Assembly: GCA_942493385.1 (NCBI GenBank)
Contig: OW818699.1
Span: 2,356,001 to 2,420,000 of the forward strand
Length of the DNA stretch: 64,000 nucleotides
Direction: 5' to 3'
Source: UBA8389 sp942493385
GTDB lineage: Bacteria > Bacteroidota > Bacteroidia > Bacteroidales > UBA1402
Below, one piece after another: positions 8,490 to 17,349 of this stretch. Position 1 is the stretch's first letter. Each line of letters starts with the position of its first letter. The notes under the pieces are model-generated. The model did not search any database. It saw only the letters and a program-made list of their open reading frames with translations, and had not been told where the DNA came from. The translations under genes and the position numbers were made by a program.

Positions 8490-10604
8490 ATGAAGCAACT
8501 CATACAAGACCTTAAAAATGGCAATACCTTATTGGAAGAAGTACCAGCTCCAAATGTCAAGGCTGGTTATGTTCAAATAAGGACTACGCATAGTTTGGTT
8601 TCACTTGGAACGGAACGAATGTTGGTGGAATTTGGTAAAGCCAGTTTAATAGATAAAGCACGGCAGCAACCTAATCGGGTAAAGGATGTATTGAATAAAA
8701 TGAAAACCGATGGAGTACTTCCAACCCTTGAAGCCGTATTCAATAAACTGAATCAGCCATTGCCTTTAGGTTATTGCAATGTGGGGATTGTTGAAGAAGT
8801 AGGTAAGGGTGTTCATGGATTTCAGGTTGGCGACCGTGTTGCTTCTAATGGTAATCATGCCGAATATGTTTGCGTTGCTGAGAACCTAGTTGCAAAAGTT
8901 CCGGAGAATGTTAGTAATGAAGATGCTACATTTACTGTAATTGGTTCAATTGGCATGGAAGGTATTCGTTTATGTAATCCCACTTTTGGAGAAACAATAG
9001 TTGTTATTGGCTTAGGTCTGATAGGTTTGGTTACTGCTGAATTACTAAAAGCAAATGGTTGTATCGTTATCGGATTCGATTTTGATCAGCAAAAAGTAGA
9101 TTTGGCTAAAAGTAAAGGAATAATAGCTTTTAACCCACTACAGGGAAACGATCCCGTAAAATTCGTCAAACAAGAAACAAAAGAACAAGGCGCCGATGGT
9201 GTTATTATTACAGCATCGAACAAAGGGGATGAAATCATACATCAGGCGGCAGAAATGAGTCGTCAACGAGGACGTATTATTTTGGTTGGAGTTATCGGCT
9301 TAAATATCCTTCGTGATGATTTCTATAAAAAGGAATTGACTTTTCAAGTTTCATGTTCATATGGTCCTGGGCGATACGATGAAAACTACGAGCAGAAAGG
9401 TCAGGATTATCCCATCGGATATGTGCGCTGGACAGAAAAACGGAATTTTGAAACTGTTCTGAGTGCAATTTCAAGCGGACAACTCGATGTTAAGACGCTA
9501 ATTACAGAACGTGTGGCATTTGAGAACTTCGATGAAATTTACGGTGATATGCGAAAATCTGGCTCAATTGCTTCAATTTTGGTTTATCCTACCGATTCAA
9601 TAAGGACGAATACAATTAGCCTAAATAACCAAACATACGAGGGTAAGAAAGGCGTATTTGGTATCATTGGAGCCGGCAACTTCACCTCTGCAACTGTAAT
9701 TCCGTGTATGAAAGCTGCGGCAGCAAATATGAAATACATTGCCAGTGCTGGTGGATTGTCTGCTAAAACTATGGCAAAAAAAGGCAATATTTCGAAGGCT
9801 ACATCCGATTACAGAGAAATTCTGAGTGATCAAAGTGTAGATACCATTATAATTACTACCCGGCATAATAATCATGCCAATATGGTTTTGGAATCAATTC
9901 AAGCTGGTAAAAATGTATTTGTTGAAAAACCTCTGTGTTTAAACAAAGAGGAATTGGAATTAATTATTAATTCTAAACACCAAACTCGGAACTCAATGGT
10001 GGTAGTCGGTTTCAATCGTCGTTTTGCTCCTCTTGCAAAAAAAATGAAATTGCTTCTGGGTGAGGGTCCTAAAAATATTATTGCCACTATGAATGCAGGT
10101 TTCATTCCACAAAATGTATGGATACAAGATTTGGAAGTCGGTGGTGGACGCATTATCGGAGAAGCTTGTCATTATATTGATTTGTGTACCTATCTAGCAG
10201 GAAGTAAGGTTAAATCTGTTTGCATGAATAGTATGGGGGCTAATCCTCAAGAGAATACGGACAATGCGAGTATTCTATTGAAATACGAAAATGGTACAAA
10301 TGCTGTTATCAATTACTTTGCCAATGGTAGTAAAGCATATTCGAAAGAACGAATTGAAGCTTTTGCCCAAGATAAAACCCTAATCATTGACAATTGGAGG
10401 GTTTTAACTGGTTATGGAACAAAAGGTTTTTCAAAAATGAAAACAAAACTGGATAAAGGGCACAAAGAACAATTTCGTTTATTGGTTGAATCTGTAAAAA
10501 TTGGAAAACCCATGATTCCATTCGATGAAATTGTAAATACTACTAAAGCTTCTTTCGCCTGTATTACCAGCCTTAGGGAGAACCGTTGGATTGAAGTTGA
10601 GTAA
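8490..10604 (+). CDS. Two-domain oxidoreductase: MDR dehydrogenase fused to Gfo/Idh/MocA
   Basis: A 704-residue fusion. Residues 1 to about 360 form a medium-chain dehydrogenase/reductase: a GroES-like part, then the Rossmann motif in IVVIGLGLIGLVTAE. From about residue 385 a second Rossmann domain begins (GIIGAGNF), followed by VEKPLC near residue 478, the EKP hallmark of Gfo/Idh/MocA enzymes. Two coupled redox steps on one sugar substrate are implied. Such fusions recur in polysaccharide loci next to heparinase II/III-like and GT4 genes, as here. The exact substrate is not established. It overlaps the next gene by up to 14 bp. Confidence 0.85.
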   Translation: MKQLIQDLKNGNTLLEEVPAPNVKAGYVQIRTTHSLVSLGTERMLVEFGKASLIDKARQQPNRVKDVLNKMKTDGVLPTLEAVFNKLNQPLPLGYCNVGIVEEVGKGVHGFQVGDRVASNGNHAEYVCVAENLVAKVPENVSNEDATFTVIGSIGMEGIRLCNPTFGETIVVIGLGLIGLVTAELLKANGCIVIGFDFDQQKVDLAKSKGIIAFNPLQGNDPVKFVKQETKEQGADGVIITASNKGDEIIHQAAEMSRQRGRIILVGVIGLNILRDDFYKKELTFQVSCSYGPGRYDENYEQKGQDYPIGYVRWTEKRNFETVLSAISSGQLDVKTLITERVAFENFDEIYGDMRKSGSIASILVYPTDSIRTNTISLNNQTYEGKKGVFGIIGAGNFTSATVIPCMKAAAANMKYIASAGGLSAKTMAKKGNISKATSDYREILSDQSVDTIIITTRHNNHANMVLESIQAGKNVFVEKPLCLNKEELELIINSKHQTRNSMVVVGFNRRFAPLAKKMKLLLGEGPKNIIATMNAGFIPQNVWIQDLEVGGGRIIGEACHYIDLCTYLAGSKVKSVCMNSMGANPQENTDNASILLKYENGTNAVINYFANGSKAYSKERIEAFAQDKTLIIDNWRVLTGYGTKGFSKMKTKLDKGHKEQFRLLVESVKIGKPMIPFDEIVNTTKASFACITSLRENRWIEVE

Positions 10605-12171
10605 ATACGTGAGTCAAATTTCAAAACTTTCTACACTGTTTAATACTGTACGTTACCTGAAACCTATTCAGGTTTATACTCGTTTCATGCTTTTTGTAAA
10701 AAATAAATTTCCAGATAGAACTAAATGGAAACAGCAATTAGAATTAAGCACACAAGTTTTGAATTTTTCTAATTCCATCCCTTTTCCAATATCGTATAAT
10801 GGAAATTCTTTTGAATTTATTAATATAAAAAGAGAGTTTATTGGAAGCATTAAATGGGATTATTTAGAATTTGGAAGACTATGGGCATATAACCTTAATT
10901 ATTTTGAATATCTTGACCAGGTGGATATGTCTCCTGAACAAGGAATAAAATTGATTGAAAATTATATTAAGGAAGTCTCAACCTCTAAAGTGGGTTTGGA
11001 GCCCTATCCGCTCTCACTACGAAGTTTAAATTGGATTCGTTTTATTGTTCGTCATCGTATCCACAATCATAAGTTTGATTCAGTATTATTCAAACAGTTG
11101 AACATATTGTCTAGCAAACTTGAATATCACCTTTTAGGTAACCACTTGTTGGAAAATGGTTTTGCATTGCTTTTCGGAGCTTATTATTTCAACGATAATA
11201 ACTTCTACAAATTGGCAAAGAAGGTTTTAATTCCACAGCTAAAAGAACAAATTCTGCCCGATGGAGCCCATTTTGAGCTAAGTCAAATGTATCACTGTAC
11301 AATTTTGTTCCGTATGTTGGATTGTTATAATTTAGTTTCAAACAATGCTCTATTTAAATATGAATTGGAACCTGTTTTAAAAGATAAGATTGAGTTAATG
11401 TTGTCATGGAATAATCGAATGACCTTCAGGAATGGGAACATCTCATTAATGAATGATGCTGCTTTTAAAATTGCACCTACTCCAGACCAATTATATGATT
11501 ATGCCTTACGATTAGGTATAAATCCGAAAAAGGAGATTGCATTAAAAGAATCAGGGTACAGAAAATTTAACACTATAAAGTTTGAACTAGTTGCTGATAT
11601 TGGAGCTGTTGGTCCGAGCTATCAACCAGGGCATGCGCATGCAGATACTTTTAGTTTTGAGTTATATATTAATGGTAGGCCCGTCATCGTTGATACAGGG
11701 ACGTCAACTTATGAAGTAAATGATATCCGTTTTTATGAACGAAGCACAATGGCTCATAACACTGTAGTTGTAGAAAACACGAACTCCAGTGAGGTGTGGG
11801 GGGGGCATCGGGTTGCTAAAAGAGCGAAGGTTCACATCATTAAGGATTCACCAGATTTAATTATTGCATCTCACAATGGCTACAAAAGTGTTGGACAAAA
11901 ACATACCCGTACTTTCCAAAATTGTGATGAAAAAATAATATTGTTGGATGAAATTAATAAACAAGGAATATTTTATCTGCATTTTGAACCATCAGAAGAA
12001 TTTTTGATTATGGATCAATCCATTGTGGGTAAAGATTTTTCAATAGCTTTTTTTGGAGCAGATTCTATTGTGTGCAAAAACAATTTTTATTCCCCGGAGT
12101 TCAATAGGAGAATCAAGTCAAAAAGTGTGCAAATTGGTTTTACTAAAAAATTAGAGACACATTTTATATGA
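10591..12171 (+). CDS. Heparinase II/III-like protein, cytoplasmic
   Basis: This 526-residue protein has an alpha-helical N-terminal half. Its C-terminal part carries the heparinase II/III signature around residue 346 (PGHAHADTFSFELYINGRP, then VDTGTSTYE). No signal peptide is visible, so it should remain in the cytoplasm, unlike classical secreted heparinases. Its position between a redox fusion and a glycosyltransferase suggests a biosynthetic or editing step (for example elimination on a uronic-acid-type sugar) rather than polymer degradation; this is inference. The start is uncertain: TTG at 10591 or 10597, or GTG at 10609, the last lying after the upstream stop. Confidence 0.82.
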   Translation: MKLSKYVSQISKLSTLFNTVRYLKPIQVYTRFMLFVKNKFPDRTKWKQQLELSTQVLNFSNSIPFPISYNGNSFEFINIKREFIGSIKWDYLEFGRLWAYNLNYFEYLDQVDMSPEQGIKLIENYIKEVSTSKVGLEPYPLSLRSLNWIRFIVRHRIHNHKFDSVLFKQLNILSSKLEYHLLGNHLLENGFALLFGAYYFNDNNFYKLAKKVLIPQLKEQILPDGAHFELSQMYHCTILFRMLDCYNLVSNNALFKYELEPVLKDKIELMLSWNNRMTFRNGNISLMNDAAFKIAPTPDQLYDYALRLGINPKKEIALKESGYRKFNTIKFELVADIGAVGPSYQPGHAHADTFSFELYINGRPVIVDTGTSTYEVNDIRFYERSTMAHNTVVVENTNSSEVWGGHRVAKRAKVHIIKDSPDLIIASHNGYKSVGQKHTRTFQNCDEKIILLDEINKQGIFYLHFEPSEEFLIMDQSIVGKDFSIAFFGADSIVCKNNFYSPEFNRRIKSKSVQIGFTKKLETHFI

Positions 12172-13340
12172 GAATTTTATTTCTTTCTTTTTACTTTGAA
12201 CCCGACTTATGTGCAGGTTCATTTAGAAATACCCCATTATTCCACGCCTTGTTGAACCAATTGAAGGAAGACGATTATATTCATGTAATCACAACCCAGC
12301 CAAATAGATACAAATCGTATAATAAAACCGTTGAGGAGGTTGAGAAAGGATTGAATTATAAGATAAACCGTATAAAAATTCCTAGTCATAATAGCGGTCT
12401 CATTGATCAGGCAAATTCTTTTTTTGTATTTTACAAGGAAGCCCATAAATTGGCTAAAATTCACAAATATGATTTGGTATATGCCTCTTCCTCACGATTA
12501 TTTACTGCGTTTTTAGGTCGTAGAATTTCCTTGGTTCATAATATCCCATTATATCTAGATATTAGGGATATTTTTGTAGATACGATGAGAGATCTTTTTA
12601 AACAACGAAAAATCATTCAGATACCTGCTGTTGCATTTTTAAAAATCATTGAAAGGTACACATTCTCTAAAGCGACTCATATAAATCTGGTTTCAGAAGG
12701 GTTTAATGATTATTTCTCTAAATACCCAACACCTACATATACTTATTATACAAATGGTATTGACGATTTGTTTCTGGAAAATCGAAAAGATACCAATTCT
12801 ACAAAATCCGATATTCAGATTATTACATATACCGGAAACATTGGGAGTGGACAGGGACTTGAAAAAATTATTCCACAAGCAGCAAAAATATTGGGTAACA
12901 AGTATTATTTTAAAATTATTGGTGATGGAGGTACAAAAGTCTTACTGAAAAATAAAATTGATGAATTAGGTGTTAATAATGTTGAGTTGATTAATCCAGT
13001 TTCACGGGATGAGTTACTTACTTACTACGACGAAGCTGATTTTTTATTTCTGCACTTAAATGACCTAGAAGCATTCAAAAAGGTACTACCCTCAAAGATT
13101 TTTGAATATGCCACATTTGACAAACCAATAATTGCTGGGGTTAGTGGATATGCAAATCAATTTATCAAAAAGTATCTGGATAATTATATCTTATTTAATC
13201 CAACAGATGTAGATGGATTTGTAAACCAACTAAAAACATTTATTCCTAAAAAAATGGATCGGTCAATATTCATTGAGAATTTTGCAAGAAAGAATATTAT
13301 GAAAAAGATGGCCAATAGTATTATAAAATTAGGGAATTGA
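12168..13340 (+). CDS. Glycosyltransferase family 4 (WbuB-like)
   Basis: A 390-residue GT-B enzyme with N-terminal MRILFLSFYFEPD and a GT4 donor domain (TYTGNIGSGQGLEKII near residue 220, then a KIFEY-type segment near residue 310). The family includes WbuB-type fucosamine transferases. It overlaps the heparinase-like gene by 4 bp, so the three genes from 8490 probably form one translational unit. It is the last gene of the AT-rich block. Donor sugar unknown. Confidence 0.85.
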   Translation: MRILFLSFYFEPDLCAGSFRNTPLFHALLNQLKEDDYIHVITTQPNRYKSYNKTVEEVEKGLNYKINRIKIPSHNSGLIDQANSFFVFYKEAHKLAKIHKYDLVYASSSRLFTAFLGRRISLVHNIPLYLDIRDIFVDTMRDLFKQRKIIQIPAVAFLKIIERYTFSKATHINLVSEGFNDYFSKYPTPTYTYYTNGIDDLFLENRKDTNSTKSDIQIITYTGNIGSGQGLEKIIPQAAKILGNKYYFKIIGDGGTKVLLKNKIDELGVNNVELINPVSRDELLTYYDEADFLFLHLNDLEAFKKVLPSKIFEYATFDKPIIAGVSGYANQFIKKYLDNYILFNPTDVDGFVNQLKTFIPKKMDRSIFIENFARKNIMKKMANSIIKLGN

Positions 13341-13398
13341 AGTATCACAATTTGAAAAAGTAATTAATGGCAGAAATGATAAATTCAATAATTTCAGC

Positions 13399-14343
13399 AT
13401 GAAAATCCTTATAACCGGTGTCCATGGTTTTGTTGGTTCAAATCTGGTCAAGTCCTTGGCTGTCAATCATAAAATTTATGGGCTGGACATCATTTTCCCT
13501 GAGGAAATTGGCGTGGTGAAGACGTTTAGTTGGGATGACTTGGATAAGGGTCTGATTCCGCAAGTAGATGGAATTATTCACTTGGCAGGTAAGGCACACG
13601 ATACTAAGAATCTGGCTGATGCAGAGAGTTACTTCAAAATTAATACGGAACTTACAAAGCGAATTTTTGATTATTTTCAGTTGAACGACATCAACAAATT
13701 TTTATTTTTTAGTACTGCTAAAGCGGCTGCTGATAGGGTTGATGGAGTATTAACCGAAAATGTGAAACCTGCTCCGGTTGGTCCTTATGGTGAGAGTAAG
13801 ATTAAAGCGGAGCAATACATTTTAGATAACTTCCGTTCAACTGATAGAAAAGATAAGTCGGTATATATTTTACGTCCTTGCATGATTCATGGTCCGGGCA
13901 ACAAGGGGAACTTGAATCTATTATACACGGTGGTTAAGAAAGGAATTCCTTGGCCGTTGGGGGCATTTGAAAACCGGAGGACGTTAACTTCAGTGGAGAA
14001 TGTCTGTTTTGTTGTTAATGGTTTGTTAACGAAGTCTGTGGATAGCGGCATTTACAACATTGGCGATGATGAAGCATTGTCAACGAATGAACTGATAGAA
14101 ACGATTTGCAAAGTACGCGGCAAAAAGGTCCATATTTGGAAAATCAATAAAGGTTTGATTACGAGTTGCGCCAAAATAGGTGGGTGGCTACATTTACCGC
14201 TCAATCCGGAAAGGCTTCGAAAATTGACGGAGAACTATATTTCATCGAATGTTAAGATCAAGGCGGCATTAAATGTGGAGAAAATGCCGGTGAATGCAAA
14301 GGATGGGCTAGTGAGAACACTCGAGAGTTTTTCAACAAAGTGA
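13399..14343 (+). CDS. NAD-dependent sugar epimerase/reductase (WbpV-like)
   Basis: A 314-residue extended short-chain dehydrogenase. It has the nucleotide-binding motif GVHGFVG at residues 7-13, a Ser in FFSTAKAAA, and the catalytic Tyr-x3-Lys in PYGESKIKAEQ near residue 130. WbpV-type enzymes act on the 4-keto sugar made by a WbpM/PglF dehydratase to give UDP-FucNAc or UDP-QuiNAc. A WecA-like transferase follows at 16386, and WbpV/WbpL pairing is common in such loci. The base composition changes here from AT-rich to much more GC-rich. A collinear paralogue lies at 55928. Confidence 0.85.
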   Translation: MKILITGVHGFVGSNLVKSLAVNHKIYGLDIIFPEEIGVVKTFSWDDLDKGLIPQVDGIIHLAGKAHDTKNLADAESYFKINTELTKRIFDYFQLNDINKFLFFSTAKAAADRVDGVLTENVKPAPVGPYGESKIKAEQYILDNFRSTDRKDKSVYILRPCMIHGPGNKGNLNLLYTVVKKGIPWPLGAFENRRTLTSVENVCFVVNGLLTKSVDSGIYNIGDDEALSTNELIETICKVRGKKVHIWKINKGLITSCAKIGGWLHLPLNPERLRKLTENYISSNVKIKAALNVEKMPVNAKDGLVRTLESFSTK

Positions 14344-14359
14344 CAAATATCAATTATAA

Positions 14360-15997
14360 ATGAAGAATTCCAGGATTCATTCCATTTTGTTGGCTTTTCT
14401 TGGAATTCTGTGTTCCTTTCATTTGGTTGGTCAATCGATACCGGTTGGAACACCAATTTTGGAGGATGTTATTCGTCGCAATCAGTTGCTGGGTATATTG
14501 GATCATTCATTTTCACTGACTGCACGACCGTTCTTCCCAGTAGTGGAGGAAAAATTTGCCTACATCAACGTATTGCCATTAACATGGAAGCAACAATACA
14601 ACTCCGATCATCCGGAAGGGATGAATGATGGGGCTATGATACCATCAAGGGGATATCAATCACTGGTGACAGGTGGTTTCTTTGCAAAATTTGGAATTTT
14701 GTCGATTCAACTACAACCTGAACTTGTGTTTGCTGAAAACAAATCGTTTCAGGGATTTCCGGATGAAAATTCTGATAAATTATGGAGGGAATACTCAAAA
14801 ATAGTAAATGAAATCGACTTGCCTGAACGATTTGGTGAGGAAACATACAAAAAAGCATTTTGGGGACAAAGTAGCATTCGACTAACCTACAAATCACTTT
14901 CACTAGGTCTTTCCAATGAAAATCTGTGGTGGGGTCCAGGAATGAAGAATTCATTGCTGATGACAAACAATGCGCCTGGATTTAAACATCTCACCTTCAA
15001 TACCGTAAGGCCGGTGCATACAGTAATTGGTTCTTTCGAAGGTCAGTTGGTTGCAGGAAGGCTAGATGCTTCAGGATATCCAGGACTGGATTCATCTAGA
15101 TTGGCTCAGCATAACGTCACTTATATGACGAAACCTATTGGTTGGCGTTATTTTAATGGCCTTGTTTTAAGCTATCAACCCCGTTGGTTACCTGGACTAT
15201 TTTTAGGTGCGACTAGAAGTTTCATTACGTACCACCAAGATTTGAGCAATAATCTAAATCTGTATCTACCAGTAATTATTCCAATGCTTAAAGAAACCAT
15301 AGGTAATAATTTGGAAGATGTAATAAGAAGGGACCAGATTGCATCCATTTTTGCCCGATGGTTGGCTCCTGAATCGCACATGGAATTCTATTTGGAGTAC
15401 GGTAGGGAAGACTACAACTACGATTTGACTGATTTCATTTTGGAACCAGATCATTTTAGGGCTTACATTATTGGGTTCAGAAAACTTACACCAATTAACA
15501 AGCGGAAAAATGAATTTCTGGATGTGCAAGCTGAGTTATCACAATTCAATACGAATCAGGGATCTAATCGGGCTAAGGGAGTTTCTTATGGATGGTATCA
15601 ACATGGTGTGGTTAGGGATGGTTATACACACAACGGTCAAATTTTGGGTTCAGCAATAGGTGCTGGCAGTAGTATGCAGTCGGTAAGCCTTAGCTGGGTA
15701 AAGAATTACAATCGTATTGGATTTGACTTTAAACGAGTTGCGCACAACGAAAATTTCTGGTCTGTGGCAATTAATGACTATCGCCAACACTGGGTAGATA
15801 TGGGTGGTGCTTTCATCGGTGAGTGGAAATACAAAAATTTCTTATTCAACTCTCGTATTGAGGCAGTAGGTTCCCATAATTACCAATGGCTGTACGCACC
15901 AATTCCTAGTGACACTCCACAATGGTGGGATCATGGACCTATCCGGTATAACATACATGCAGAATTGGGGATAACCTATCTTTTTAATCAATTGTAA
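14360..15997 (+). CDS. wzi: Capsule assembly Wzi-family outer-membrane protein
   Basis: A 545-residue protein with an N-terminal signal peptide ending near VGQS (about residue 26). The rest is rich in aromatic, alternating beta-strand patterns, as expected of an outer-membrane beta-barrel. The general features match Wzi-family proteins of Bacteroidota, which bind and anchor capsule at the cell surface. No catalytic motif is expected. It lies 16 bp after the epimerase gene. A second, shorter Wzi-like protein is encoded at 54485. Confidence 0.8.
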   Translation: MKNSRIHSILLAFLGILCSFHLVGQSIPVGTPILEDVIRRNQLLGILDHSFSLTARPFFPVVEEKFAYINVLPLTWKQQYNSDHPEGMNDGAMIPSRGYQSLVTGGFFAKFGILSIQLQPELVFAENKSFQGFPDENSDKLWREYSKIVNEIDLPERFGEETYKKAFWGQSSIRLTYKSLSLGLSNENLWWGPGMKNSLLMTNNAPGFKHLTFNTVRPVHTVIGSFEGQLVAGRLDASGYPGLDSSRLAQHNVTYMTKPIGWRYFNGLVLSYQPRWLPGLFLGATRSFITYHQDLSNNLNLYLPVIIPMLKETIGNNLEDVIRRDQIASIFARWLAPESHMEFYLEYGREDYNYDLTDFILEPDHFRAYIIGFRKLTPINKRKNEFLDVQAELSQFNTNQGSNRAKGVSYGWYQHGVVRDGYTHNGQILGSAIGAGSSMQSVSLSWVKNYNRIGFDFKRVAHNENFWSVAINDYRQHWVDMGGAFIGEWKYKNFLFNSRIEAVGSHNYQWLYAPIPSDTPQWWDHGPIRYNIHAELGITYLFNQL

Positions 15998-16009
15998 TCA
16001 GTTCATAGT

Positions 16010-16381
16010 TTGAGAAACATCAAAATCATTACTGTTTATGGCTTTTGCTTGATGGCTTCGTTGTTTACGGGCTGCAACAATGAGGTGGCTACGGTTGTTT
16101 CCATAACTATGTTGAACCAATCATGCGACCCCGTTTACCTGTGGATGCAGCATTCTGAAGAGAAAAATGCGACCACCTTGGTTGCAAAGAACTCATCGAG
16201 GACCTTTCAGCAGGCATTCACCTTTACAGACGAGCACCCACAAACGCACCTGACCGTCGTTGCAACAAAAGGTACGGTTTATGCAGGGCAGGTAACGGTT
16301 TTGGCAAATGCGGACACGACGAAATTTACGGTAGTTTTCAATACTGTGACTGGGATTGCCGTCACTCAAAAAGGTAAGTGA
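16010..16381 (+). CDS. Small predicted lipoprotein
   Basis: This 123-residue protein was not recognised. It begins with a short hydrophobic signal and a lipobox-like LFTGC near residues 19-23, so it should be lipidated and exported. The remainder looks like a small beta-rich domain with Thr/Val-rich strands. The start is TTG at 16010; the first in-frame ATG (16052) would remove most of the signal peptide. It sits between Wzi and the WecA-like transferase, suggesting a role at the envelope, but no function can be assigned. Confidence 0.65.
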   Translation: MRNIKIITVYGFCLMASLFTGCNNEVATVVSITMLNQSCDPVYLWMQHSEEKNATTLVAKNSSRTFQQAFTFTDEHPQTHLTVVATKGTVYAGQVTVLANADTTKFTVVFNTVTGIAVTQKGK

Positions 16382-16385
16382 AAGT

Positions 16386-17333
16386 ATGATGTATGTTGTT
16401 GCTTTTTTGATTTTGATGGTGGCTGAGTTTGGTTATTTTAAAGTGGCTGATCGGTTGAACATCATTGATAAGCCCAATTTGAGGAGTTCGCATTCGGTGG
16501 TTACGTTGAGGGGTGGGGGCATTGTGTTTTATTTTGGGATGTTGCTTTATTTCTTGTTGTTCAAGTTTCAGCATCCTTGGTTTTTGGCTGGTTTGACGTT
16601 GATTACCATCATTAGTTTTGCCGATGATTTGAAGCCGAGACCGTCTTGGTTGAGGTTGGTTTTTCATGTGGTGGCCATGGGGCTGATGTTTAATCAATGG
16701 GGTTTGTTTGAATTGCCTTGGTATTTTACCATCATCGCGTTGGTGTTTTGCATCGGTATGCTGAATGCGTACAATTTTATGGATGGCATCAATGGAATAA
16801 CGGGTGGTTACAGTTTGGTGGTTGTGGCGGCTTTGTGGTACATCAACGGCTATGTGACGGCTTTTGTGGATGCGGATTTCTTGGTATTGATCGGGCTGGC
16901 TTTGATGGTGTTCAACTTCTTCAATTTTAGGAAGAAGGCCAAGTGTTTTGCTGGTGATGTGGGTGCTATTTCCATCGCGTTCATTATCGTATTTCTGTTG
17001 GGCCTGTTGATTATCAAGACGGGCGATTTCAGCTACATCCTGCTGTTGGCATTGTATGGTGTGGACAGCATTCTGACCATTGTGCATCGGTTGATGTTGA
17101 AGGAGAATATTTTTGAGGCGCACCGCAAGCATTTGTTTCAGATCATGGCCAATGAATTGAAGTTGCCGCATGTGCTGGTTTCTGGCATTTATATGGGGGT
17201 GCAGGCGGTGATTTCAGCGGGATTGATTCTTTTGCCTTTATCGCATTATTGGTATGCGTTGGGGGTGTTGGTGGTGTTTTCGGTGGGGTATGTGGTGTTT
17301 ATGAGGAAGTTTTTTGGTTTGCATGGCAAATGA
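16386..17333 (+). CDS. WecA/MraY-type undecaprenyl-phosphate glycosyl-1-phosphate transferase
   Basis: A polytopic membrane protein of 315 residues. It carries the acidic motifs of polyprenyl-phosphate HexNAc-1-P transferases: FADDLKPR, NAYNFMDGINGI and FAGDVGAI. These bind Mg and the UDP-sugar on the cytoplasmic side. It starts repeat-unit synthesis by loading the first sugar phosphate on undecaprenyl phosphate, as WbpL or WecA do. The ATG at 16386 (or 16389) is preferred over the TTG at 16356, which lies inside the lipoprotein gene. It is one of three initiating transferases in the window. Confidence 0.9.
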   Translation: MMYVVAFLILMVAEFGYFKVADRLNIIDKPNLRSSHSVVTLRGGGIVFYFGMLLYFLLFKFQHPWFLAGLTLITIISFADDLKPRPSWLRLVFHVVAMGLMFNQWGLFELPWYFTIIALVFCIGMLNAYNFMDGINGITGGYSLVVVAALWYINGYVTAFVDADFLVLIGLALMVFNFFNFRKKAKCFAGDVGAISIAFIIVFLLGLLIIKTGDFSYILLLALYGVDSILTIVHRLMLKENIFEAHRKHLFQIMANELKLPHVLVSGIYMGVQAVISAGLILLPLSHYWYALGVLVVFSVGYVVFMRKFFGLHGK

Positions 17334-17349
17334 AAATGGGGTGTAGGGT

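Noticed and set aside
16362..17171. Long minus-strand open frame (269 codons) opposite the WecA-like gene
   Set aside because: It is rich in His and Gln as expected of an antisense shadow of a hydrophobic gene, and the plus-strand product has clear catalytic motifs.
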